This document shows, one piece after another, positions 26,401 through 37,410 of a stretch of 64,000 nt of DNA. The stretch is from positions 53,896,885-53,960,884 of the forward strand of contig CANTUZ010000002.1 of NCBI GenBank assembly GCA_947846985.1, in the 5' to 3' direction. The notes under the pieces were generated by a model that did not search any database, was not told the origin of the DNA, and saw nothing but the letters and a program-made list of their open reading frames with translations. Both the position numbers and the translations under genes were made by a program. Positions within the stretch are counted from its first letter, which is position 1, and each line of letters opens with the position of its first letter. The stretch comes from Fratercula arctica. Its lineage: Eukaryota; Chordata; Aves; Charadriiformes; Alcidae.

Positions 26401-29400
26401 GTAAATGAGCCCCAGTAAAACTGAGAGGAAGCAGCACTGAGGAGAATATTCTCCGTGACTTTTTAGCGTGACCAGTACTACATATATGTTGGATAATAAC
26501 GATTTGATTCCCTCAGACTATTTTCCTTCCTAAAGACCATGACACACGGTTCAGTTCTTAATGTTTAAGCTTTTTTCCACCCAGTAAGTAAGTTGTCAAG
26601 CAGCTCTCCCATACGCAGGCAAAGTCATTGTTTATGAACTGCTCTGAAGCACCGTTGAGGATCTGGCAAGCCTCTTAGACCCAGCTAACAGTGTCATGTA
26701 CACTCCATCTGCACTGACCCATACATCATGCAGAAGGAAATGCTACCACAGTCGAAGGACGTTTGTTAAGACATGGAGAATTCCAGATTTAGGAAATTCA
26801 GAGCCCCAGAGCCGATCTTAAGTCTCATGCCAATCCCACCCGAGAATGCAAACCACGTTACAGCGTTGCTACAGCAAGAACAGTGTCAGGCAGGAGGGAA
26901 ACGCTTACCACCCAGTGTTTATCGGGAATCTTTCTGGTCTGGAAATATCCTGTTCTCATGCCTCCCAGGCACTGCTGGCTTCACCCAGCATGAAATCACC
27001 GCTAACACTGCCTGTCTCCCACAGTAGTTTATTTCACTCCAAGGTGCAATCAATTCTTACTTTACTCCAACATGCACATTCCTACTGGTGATGTCTTTAG
27101 GCTCTCCCTACTCTCATGACATCAACGAGAGACTGTCTTGCTCTTATTAGCCAACAAATTTTTCAAAGAACTGAGTCTGGAGAGGGAATTCCTGCCTGAG
27201 AACACAAGAAGCTACTTCTCTCTCTGGCTGCTTCTCTACTACTTCTACCAAACCCTGTTCAGCTTCCCAAGTAAATGCACTTCTGCCTGTTCTGCCTCCC
27301 CTCCAGTTCAGTATGGCATAGCTCAGGGCACGTCTCAATTTCCCTTCCACTATTGAAAATTACAAAGAAATTACATGGTTTCTACCAACAGAGAAAGAGA
27401 GACACATTTGTGCTCTGTTTTTTTCCACACTTGGCTAAATACATCTCTGCTATTGCTCCTGACGCTCTGTATTGCAGGAGGAACTGCAAGGAAAAAAGTA
27501 ACCATGCTTTTACCAAATTCCTCGGTATAATGATTCGTTCTTCTAATACATTTCCTGTGTTTTGAGAATTTTCCATGTTTTAGGGGAAGGTAAATAAATT
27601 CTGCAACTCACATGAGTGTTCTATTTTTGACAGTTCTCAAGGATATCAGATTAATGGACAATGTTCAGTATCATGAAAATACCATGCAAGAAAAGGGAAA
27701 AGACACGCTCCCTGGGAAAATGCGTAGAGATTAAGTGTTCCAGAATGAAATGTATTTTGCTGCTCTCCTGCTGGCTCTTTGCCTGCCTTCATGTGGGGAG
27801 AAAGGATAAGGTGCGAAGCCAGATCAAGCTTCCTTTTCTGTCTCCAACAGGACAAGCCACAACCAAGGAAAGAGCACTGTGAATAAGCCCTGCATACAAA
27901 TGCTTTTCAAGAAAGCAGGACAGGCAGTCCCAGTGGAAGGTGAGCTCATACTTAAGCTTGGCTGGCCACATGCCCATTTTGTCCAGAGAAGGTGTTACCA
28001 GTCCAGGGATATAGCTGTAGTTGAAGTCATATGGACCTTTCCCTACTTCCTAAAATTCCTCTTCATTAGGACTATCACTAAAGTAACATGACAACATTTA
28101 TCTCATTTTTAACAGCTACAAATAGCGTGTTCCACCACCTACAGTTAAAGTCAAGGAAATTCAGATATAATTTTTAATCCTGTTCCTCTTGCAAGTGGCG
28201 TATCTGCTAGGACATTTCCTTCAACGTGAGGCAATGATCTGCTCACAGGATGCAAACTCCCAGAACTTGTCATGTTTGTCCAGTTTTCATTTGTAGCTAT
28301 TTAATGCTAGCCCAACATCTGTATGTCACATTCTCTCATTAAAACCATAAGTGCTTTTCAAAGTCTGCCATGTGCCAGAGTTTTCTCAGTTATTGCTAGT
28401 CACTGGAAGACATTTCTTTCTCTCCTAGTTTTTGGAACATCATCTCTGTAAGTGACCCAAGAAGGTGCTGTGGAGGCAAACACCGCCATGCTCTGGCTAC
28501 CCAGCAGTAGCTCACTGGGGAGCTGGGACTTACTGAGAGCATCCCATTAACAAAGGTTAAGAGAGTGTGCTTACTTAAAAGCACAGCGTAGCAGTAGTGG
28601 AGTAAAGATACAAAAAGGAATGTCCCAAATGCATGATTAAGCTTTTAATAAATAGCAATTGATCCCCCTCAGCTGCTTGAACACCTCAGGTGCCTTCCAC
28701 TTCTAAATTAAACCAGTCTCCCTCTGCATCCTGAAGACAGACTCTGGACCTTCTGCTGCCTGAGCCAGCACTGGCTTCCACCCCTCCACCTTCCACTGTG
28801 TCTTCTCAGAGGAGCAGGAAGGCCTAGAGCAAAACATATGACACTTCTAACTATATCCAAAGCTAAAACACCTTCAGCCTTCTGATTTCTTGTAACTGCA
28901 TGCTGGGGCTCTACGTAATGCTGCAGGGAGGACGTCAATCTGGCCTACCCAAGGTTTTATACTTGGTATTTCTACTATGCTTTTTTATTAGCACATTCCT
29001 GGCCTCAGCATCTCTTACAATCAACCGAATAAACTGTGGTAAAACTTTATACATTGTATTAGAAGGAATATTAAATTAGCACCTCCTTATAGCAACTGCT
29101 GGAGACAAGCCACTTGCCCAGATGAACCCTTCTTCTACCTCAGTCTGTGGGTCCTGATGTCTGAACAAGCAAACAGAGGATTCAGATATACAAAGCACTT
29201 AAACAGGTAAAAGTAGCAACATGCACAATGCAAAGACGTCCATAGAAGTCCTCATGAACACAACGACACTGGTTAAGTAGCCCAAGATATTTCTTTTTAA
29301 ATAGTCAATTGTGAGTGAATCAGTGATGACTCAAAGAAAACAACCCTCTTGTCTCCCTATGAGAAGTCAAGCACACAGCAGCCGGGGTTGCTCCAACAGA

Positions 29401-31527
29401 AGTTCAGGCGGGTAGCTTTTCCCCAGGATTAGCAAGTCATTCTCTGCTGGAGGAAAAAGCAGAGAAAGGAAAGGGAAAAAGGAATAAAATGTTTACATTT
29501 TATCCAACGGCTCTACTATACCATCCCCGGGCCATTCCCTTCAGAGATGAGGGAAATAAAATGGGAATGGGAATTACTAGGGCACAGATTGCTTCTTCTG
29601 AATTGTAATAAGTACTTTGCACAGGCCCTCCTCGTTAGTTACTTCATGGGGTCGATCTTCCTGCTAGCTAACCTAAAAGAACAAGGGGAGTAGATGCCTG
29701 CTGGCCCTGCTGCTCCTCAGGTCTAAAAGAGGAAGGGCCACCACCTGATAACCCATTTTCTGTTTACCAGGGTGGTTACAAACGTCTCCAGTCCCTTACT
29801 TCCTTCCCAGCTTTGCAAAAGGGCAAGTAATAGCAAATTTAAAGTTGCAGCTTAAATTTGTCCCCTACACGCTGACTTCAGTGGCAATATGAACACTGAC
29901 TAGCTAACCGACACAGGACTGTGGCGACCGACCAGCCACCACCTCCTAAGTAAAGCACCCTACTCGGTAAGCAACTCATCCCATGCTGTTGTCAGCTTGC
30001 TTCACCTTACACATCAGATTAGCCAAAGAGACAGTAAGTTGAGTGGGGATAACCCTGCATCCTGTTCCTGTTCACTGCTGCGTGGAGGCAGAGAGGCTGC
30101 ACTGAGCGGTGCTAGGTGCAGCAGCAGCTTGGGAGCCTGCTGTGTGCGCAAAGACATTTCAGAGTTCTTTACACCTTGTGAGCTAATGACTAGTGATGTC
30201 GTTTATCTTCATTCTGATAATAAATAGCAACTTGAACTTAGCACTCGCAACTGACTGGACTACAACTCAATGCAGCCTTTTTTAACTCCCCAGCAGAGCA
30301 CAACTGTTTAGATTTCCTTCCTTTGCATTCTCCTATCATTTTAATTAGGCTGAAACCCAAAAGCCATGTATTAATGCCTGTCAACCCAGTATTGCAAATT
30401 TGTTTCAATCTATATATGCAAAAGTTTATTTCAAAAACTGCAGTGTCACAAGAAATCAAATCTAAGAGTTTTACCCTGCTGATCTCAGTTTTATTACCAG
30501 ACAAATGATTATGGGGAGAGGCGAAAGAACAGGCAAAAGCAAAGAACAGAGCACTATTAGAAGGCCTCACTCAAAGAAATACATATAAACACATACACGG
30601 TAACAACACCAGGTAGGAAGCCAGCTCAAACACAAAAAACTGTCAAGTACTTTCAGGTTCTAGCGAATTATATTTAAATTGGGCTTTTACTGCATGTAGA
30701 AAGGGAGCTGCTGGAATGTCCGAATATGGCTCTTATTAAATGTCTGTTATTAATTGTCCAGTTAGTCACAGGTGGCCATTTCTCTGTTTAGGAGTTTCTG
30801 AACTCAGGGACAGCCCGTCAGGCTGCTTGTAGCACTTCACAGCGCCTTTCAACTGGCAAGTCACCTCCACGTGGGGTAACCTCTCCTTTTTTTTTAATCA
30901 CCCTGAATTCAAATTTCACTTTCCGCAGCTCCGCGTGCCGCTGGAACCGGGCAAGCAAACAGCCTTCGACCAGGCTCGGTGGCAGGTGAGGCGAAACCTC
31001 TGGGCTCCCCACGTAGCCCAAGGGCCGCTCCAGGAGGCCCTGGGGAATAACTTGGCGGCTGTTTCCCCAGCCACCTCCTGCCTAGCTGCTTTTCGCTGAG
31101 GGATCTTGGTGCCAACGCGTCTCCTCGTAAGGTCAGACTAGGCCTGAGCCCACTGAGGCACGGCTGAGGTAACCCGGCCAGAGCCTGACCTGAAGGAGGT
31201 CGGCCATTTTAACAACTTTCATTCTTCGCTGACTGAAGTTTTAGCTCTCTGACCGTCCTCTCTCTTTGTGGCTCTGGGTCTTTTTAAAGAAATCTGCAAT
31301 TACAACCACTTAAAAAAAGAAAAGGGCCGGGAAACCGGAGTAGGCCGCCTTCACCCCCGCTTCCCCCCTTCCCCCGCCCCACCCCGCCGCCGCCCGCGGG
31401 CGTGCTCGCCGCCGCCGCCGCCAGGTGGCGCTGCGCAACAGCGCGCAGCGCCCGCGCACCCGGCGGGGCCGCGCCCGGCAGCGCCCCCCAGCGGCGGGGC
31501 GGGAGAGCGCAGCCCCCCCCACTGGCG

Positions 31528-31585
31528 TCCGTGGGGACACTCCGTGGGGACACTCCGTGGGGTGGGGTGGGGTGGGGCGGGGGGG
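31528..31585 (+). repeat. Short tandem repeat leading into a G-quadruplex-forming G tract
   Basis: Two and a half copies of TCCGTGGGGACAC lead into five G runs separated by single bases: GGGG-T-GGGG-T-GGGG-T-GGGG-C-GGGGGGG at 31559-31585. Four G4 runs with one-base loops are the strongest class of predicted G-quadruplex. The G-rich strand is the plus strand, opposite to the BMPER RNA, which would carry the C-rich complement. Confidence 0.85.
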
Positions 31586-31636
31586 ACGACGACACACTCG
31601 GGGCCAGGCAGACAAGGGCGTCGAGAGACGCACGGG

Positions 31637-31775
31637 CCCAAGCGCACACACAGGGGCACAAGCACTCAACGCACGCACGTACGCGCGCCCGCACAAAAAC
31701 ACGGGCCCCCACAGCGGCGCACGCACGCGCAAAACACACGTACATTCAAACACACGCACTCACCTGCGCACAACT
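31637..31775. repeat. Alternating CA/CG-rich tract (potential Z-DNA)
   Basis: Interrupted runs such as GCACACACA, CGCACGCACGTACGCGCG and GCGCACGCACGCGC alternate purine and pyrimidine. Such sequence favours the left-handed Z-DNA conformation. It lies in the 3' part of the CpG island. Confidence 0.6.
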
Positions 31776-31800
31776 AATCCATTTAACTCGGGATGTTCCG

Positions 31801-31889
31801 GGTTTTTTTCTTTTCTTTTCTTTTTTTTTTTTAAAAAAAAAAAAAGCCATCTCCCCACCACCGCCAGCCCTCCCCCCCCCCCCCCCCCC
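31801..31889. repeat. Adjacent T-rich, A-rich and C homopolymer tracts
   Basis: A pyrimidine tract of T runs interrupted by C (31804-31832) is followed by about 13 A, then by an 18-nt C run at 31872-31889. Together with the neighbouring CpG island this makes about 570 bp of extreme-composition DNA. Confidence 0.9.
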
Positions 31890-32663
31890 AATCATATTAC
31901 TTTCTTGCAATATGGCAAAACAATCCATTTGGACTACATTTTTCCATTCGGCCTCCATCCGAGCCATTACGCAAGATGTCACTGCAAGAGTTTGCCGGTA
32001 TTTGCTCTTGAGTATCAAAACAGTAAGTTACAAACGCAGCGCTCAATCTGTCCCCGAGTTAACGCCGCCGAAATGAACCTAATTAAACCAGGAAATCGCG
32101 GGTCGTGCGGGACTACGTGAAAAACAGCTTTGTTTTTCAAAATTTATGGAGATAGCACATAGCAATCTCCAAAGACAGCAGCCTGCTGTTTTGACAGCGC
32201 TCTAGCAATAGGTGATAAAATTATGCAGTGGACATAATTAGTTTCTCATTTTTATACCACCCAACCCAGCTCCCGGATTCCATTTCTTCAAAGTTATCTC
32301 AACTTTATCATAGAAAACCACACTCGTTTTAATATTTGTAACCTTTTAAGTTCAGCATTGTTTAATTCAGATAAAAGGAGGAGACATCAAGTCTCAGTGG
32401 AATCGGGTTTAAAAGGGCTAGAACAAACCCCTTCCCTAGGGCCAGGGTTTCCAAGCCAGTTCTGTTAAGACTTTCTCACTCGACGATGAGGTGGTGGTAT
32501 TCAGCACTATCTTATTTGAGGCCATTTAGAGTTTGGAACCGAAAGCCAAAAAAAAAAAAAAGAGCACAATCATCAGCTACCATGTTTGACAATGTAAAAT
32601 TTCCATCCTGTTTCTTTTCATTGCTTTCCTTTCTGCACTGAAATGTTGAAACTCTGAGTCCTC

Positions 32664-32735
32664 AAAAAAAAAAAAAAAAAAAAAAAAACCAAAACAAAAC
32701 AAAAACCCAAAACAAACACAAACGAAAAAACCCAC
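32664..32735. repeat. A25 tract and CAAAA-rich low-complexity sequence
   Basis: A run of 25 A (32664-32688) continues into irregular CAAAA/CAAACA repeats. Confidence 0.95.
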
Positions 32736-35352
32736 CCATTTAATTTCTGTCAGCAGACTGGAGAGAAACATCTTGATAATATTTCATAGGGCTGCCATGT
32801 CCTCATTCTGGTTGTTCCGGCTGTTGAAGACAAATTGTCACACTCCTACACGTTTTCAGCGTATTGATTCTGATTTATTAAACCGGTAATTTTGCAAGCT
32901 ATTATAGAAGACTAAATTTTATCCAAATTGCTGTTCAGCCCAGGGGAAATGGGGAAGTGGAGTTTATGATGTTCGATACTATACACTACCCAGAGATTGT
33001 GTGCTTAAATAATTTTTAATTAATAATATTGTTATTTATTGTGTAGTTGAACCACAAATATGCTTGTTGGCATTCTAGATACGAACATTTCAGGCTCTTC
33101 TGACTGGGCGTGTGCGGTATGCTACATTTTCTTTTATTTTTTCTTCCGTGGGCAAGTGTCATCCCTAGGAGAAAGTCTTCTATCTGATAAAAGTTGATAT
33201 GAATTTCAAATGAGATTTTAGAGATTATTTTTGTGAAACTGACTTAAAGCTCCTACTCCCGGTATGACTGGTTGCAAGAGCACAAATACTGTATTAATCC
33301 TGTACATCAGAAATTATGAATTCTTTTTTTGCCTTTGCTTTCATCTGCCCACTTCCAGGACTCATCTTATGTGTACATCCCCACTTTAATAAACATAAGT
33401 ATTTAGAAAAAAAATGGAGTTCAAAATGAAGGAGAGATGAAAGAATTTGCAGGGAGCTGGAAATGCAGATTTTAATCTCTGTACTATCTCGATACCCCTG
33501 GGTTTTCCTGGGCACACTGGTAACTTCCCTTGCTGTAGCAGCTCCAGGGTCTCAGTGAGTCTGAGCCCTGCCTGCTCCCCTTGGAGCACTGCCTGCTTTA
33601 CACGTTGTTTTGCAACCACTACATCATGAAGGACAAAATTATTCCCTAAGCATGACTTGGCTCCCCTCCCCTCCCCTAAGCCTTGTCACATTCTGAGATG
33701 AGAACATCCTCTCTGTTTGAAACCCATCGTCTTACATGAAAAATCAGACAGAAATAAAAAAAAAATCAGAGTATAACGGGCTACTGACTAAAGCCTGAAA
33801 AGCAGTATCAGGGAACAAGCAAGCAAAATCCAACTCTACTTTGGGAACTTTGCCACCTTCTCTTTCCGTAAGTTTGAAGAAAGCCTGAGATAAAGGATTT
33901 CACAGAGAGTGACAGCAATGAGAGGCCACTGGATAAGATATGTAGAAATAGAAACACAGGCACTCATTACGAAAATGGCAAAAAGTACTTTTGGTCATTA
34001 GATGTATTAATAGTATCCTTACTAGCTTCTTGTCTGACTCAGAGAAGTTCTGCAAAAACAGTCTCATGAGAACAACAGCAAACGTGCTACACAGGTTGAT
34101 GATATTTCTGTTGATGTACAAGCATGTTTCTTCTTCCTCCATCCCCCTCAGCCCTCAAATTAGCCTGTAACTTACTGCTCATTTTGTATAATTGCTTGCT
34201 GTTACCTCTGCTGCATTGAATACTCAGAAAGCAAGAATGCGTCCTCCAAACACCATAAAATAAAGCTAAAGCTTCGAGCGGTGCCCATTTGAACATGGAG
34301 TAAAACCCCACAGCCCATACTTCAGGAGGCAGAGCTATTACTGCTGACCACAAGGAACGTAACAGCACCATGGGGAAAGAAAATGCCTCCCTGGCTTGGT
34401 TTCCACCAGGTGTCAACTTCTGTGGGCCCTATTCCCATTTAGCCACTTTATAAAATGTTCACCGTGTTAGAATCAGGTTCACAGTCAAACAGGCAAAATC
34501 ATAGTAGCAGATGCTGTGCAAGTACTACTGATAAGATATTTCACGCATGCATGTCAACTGCAAAGAGGACTGGATAGCAGAAGATATAATAAACACAGGA
34601 TTTTCCCTCCCTGCGTGGTCCCAGACATGTACGTACCCATACTTGCTTAAGTGCAGCACTAAAAAACCTAGATGAGGGAGGAATGGTAATTGCAGGAACC
34701 TTGGGGAATTTAAAAAACTGACCTCAAAAGACACAGAGCAGGGCAATTCAACTGGCTGCTGGAAGAATAAATAGTGCATCAGCAACTGAGATTGCTAGGA
34801 AGAATTGCTATTCAGCTGCATCCAGGAGAAGGAAAGTTATGCTGCAACTAGGAGAGGGGGCAGAGAACAGACTGAGCACTGAAAAGCACAAGATCATTAG
34901 ACTTCTTGGAATTAATTAATTTCACATACATTGTCTCACTTTCAAATTTTTGTTCAGCATGTTGAATATTTGGGTGCAATGCAGGGGACAGTAAAAGGAA
35001 CAAGACTATCCACATTGTTATGCTCTCAGAGTTGAGGCAAGCTCTGTTTTTTCCTGTGAAGAAAGATACTATTGGCAAGGGCACATTAGCTTCTGTCCTA
35101 CTCTCAGAAAACTCCTGGTACTGTGTTCTGGAGAAAGAAAAGAAAAAAGGGAAAAGAAACCACACAAAGCTTGCAAGCTACTCAAATCCTTCTGGGTCTC
35201 AGACACCTCAAACACCAGATCTGAGCCTGCTGGAAATCTGGACTTTGCACTTTCAATTGCATTGGCTCTGACATCCAAGTAGGGGTGATAAAGAAATTTC
35301 CATTTAAATGATTTTAACACAAAATATTGAGTAATGCCCCTAAACTCAGTTT

Positions 35353-35402
35353 AAAAAAAAAACCAACAAAACACTATAAAAACCCAACAACAAACCCCCC
35401 CC
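35353..35402. repeat. A/C-rich low-complexity sequence
   Basis: An A run continues into ACCAACAAAAC-type sequence and ends in a run of C. Confidence 0.9.
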
Positions 35403-37259
35403 GCACATCTGCTTTCTGTAGAAAATCTCAATGCTTCATTACAAAGCTTCTGGCAGAGAGCTGAAAACTTCTTGGGTTTTCAATGAAGCTTGAGATTGTC
35501 AAGTTTAATGGCGTTCTAGTCATGTTTGGGACAGAAGTTTAGGTACCGTGAGAGCGCGACTTCCTGGAAGAAAGTTAAGACATCCAGGCAATTTCTATCA
35601 CTAGAGTTAGAAAGCATTTTTAAGAACTCACCTTTCATATTCAAGCACCTATGGTGGAAGCTGAGGGCTTACATCCCACTGCTGACTCTAACCCTGAGTT
35701 GCCCGCAAGGATTCCTGCATCTTTTCTTCAGACTGATGCACCCACAGCAGAGTGTCAAAGATGTTATGATAGTTTGGCTTCCAGTCAAATTTTATTTCTG
35801 ACAGGTTAAAGGCAGAATAAGTAAATCACTGTCATGTGATTTTTTTCTTTTCTGTTTCCCATGTCTATTTTGACAGCCAATGAATCATTCTGCCTATTCT
35901 GCTCTCAGCCTAGAAGGATGAGTTGTATAAAAAAGTTACAGCCTGTCACAATCCTGAAAATAATTTGCTGGGTATCATTTTTCTCCCCTTTCCTCCCCTT
36001 GACAAACACCCAATGTGTTTGTCGCTCATCATTAAATAAGGCAATGAAAGTAAAAAATAAATAAATAATTAAAAATAAATACAGTAACTAACGTTTAAAA
36101 CGTTGATGGAATCCAAGGAGTCTTTTTATATGACTGGTTTGGTGTAAGAAATGTTAATTTATTGCTTATCCCAGCTGGTAAATCAGACAGCATTGGAAAT
36201 TTGCTCCCTTATCAATACAAAATGTTTCCAGGAGAGAAAACGAAAGCAATGCTGTAGGACGCAGAGCAAGGAGAATTTAGGCAGACTGATAGCAAGTCAA
36301 GATGGAATTTAGCAATCACACTAGATTTCAACAGCAATTCAAACTTAACGATCCCAAGTTTCACTTTACATCTTCTACAAAAGACACTAAATATGAACAA
36401 AGTTAATGGCTACTGCAGGATTAAGTAAAAATGATATGCAAAGTGATGAAGAGGTCAGACTTGAGAGAGGGGAAAAAACTAAAACCCAAAGCTCTACATG
36501 TGGCAACGTATTGCCTCCAATCTGTAATATTTTTTCCTATTTTTACTTTTGAAAATCGGACAAAGGAAAACAAGTAGGTATTACGCAGTTAATTAAGCCC
36601 TCTTGTGTAAATTCATTTAGCAGTATTGTGCATACTAAGACACCTTGTCTCAGGACACAGAGCGCTGTGTGCAAGTTTAAAATCATTAACTATTGTTATC
36701 CAGTAACAACCCCCAAACCTGTGACATCCAAGTTTATTTAAACTGAAAGGGTGACAAACATGAAAGCCCAGCACTGTTACTCTTCTCAGCCTTTCCTTCA
36801 TTGTAAGACCAGCCAGAAGGGTCTTGGACTCTTCATAAAATGTTTGGCAAACAAAAGCCCTGTTAATTGACAAGCTATTGCTTTTACTGCTTCCTACCAC
36901 AACTTGCGGGAATCTTTTAGACCCAAATCAATTCTGCACACAAGTGTTCCCAGGAGATGCCACACGCATTCCCATTTGAGGCCACTTACAAGAAGTGCTA
37001 CAGCCATCTCACATAAAACCTTTGTCTTCACCCGGCACTTCTGAAACCACGTGCAACCCTTTCATCCCCTGCTGGCCAGTAGATTCTTTTTTTTGTTTGT
37101 TTGTTTGCTTACTTTAACCAAGCTCTTTGTTTTCTGCCATCTTACTGCTTTGTTTTCCCTCCGAGATAGTTCCTCGCCTTTGCAAGGAGTGAGTTATAGC
37201 AGAGATGTTTGCAGTCTTCATTGCAGCCCAATGCCAATAAAAAAATAGTCCCCTCATCA

Positions 37260-37410
37260 GAGGCTGCCTGTTAACAGCTCTCCTTTATTGTTAAAGCTCT
37301 GTACACTTAATTCTTCTTTGTTAATAAGAACAATCAATCTCAGCCTTAATTAGGAAAAGTTTAACAAGACAGGGGACAGACATCTGACAGCATAACCTTT
37401 GTTCCTTTGC
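37260..37410. promoter_or_regulatory. Cluster of SOX/TCF-like and homeodomain-like motifs
   Basis: Within about 150 bp there are CCTTTATTGTT (37282-37292), CTTTGTT (37316-37322), AACAAT (37329-37334), TTAATTA (37346-37352) and CCTTTGTT (37396-37403). These resemble SOX/TCF HMG-box sites and a homeodomain site. The block is repeat-free. Enhancer function is inferred from motif density only, and such motifs are common in AT-rich DNA. Confidence 0.25.

Larger units (their letters stand above)
31320..31790. promoter_or_regulatory. Intragenic CpG island
   Basis: A sharply bounded, very GC-rich block in otherwise AT-rich intron, with CpG dinucleotides at high density from about 31325 to 31750. It includes several CCGCC runs (31384-31424), a tandem TCCGTGGGGACAC repeat (31528-31560), a G-quadruplex motif (31559-31585) and CA/CG-rich alternating tracts (31637-31775). 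Retained CpG suggests an unmethylated state in the germline, so it could be an alternative BMPER promoter, the promoter of an unannotated non-coding RNA, or an enhancer. No TATA box or coding exon was recognised. Function is inferred. Confidence 0.6.

Noticed and set aside
31268..32120. Several overlapping open frames of 100-231 codons on both strands
   Set aside because: They coincide with the GC-rich island where stop codons are rare. The products are Arg/Pro/Ala/His-rich low-complexity translations.
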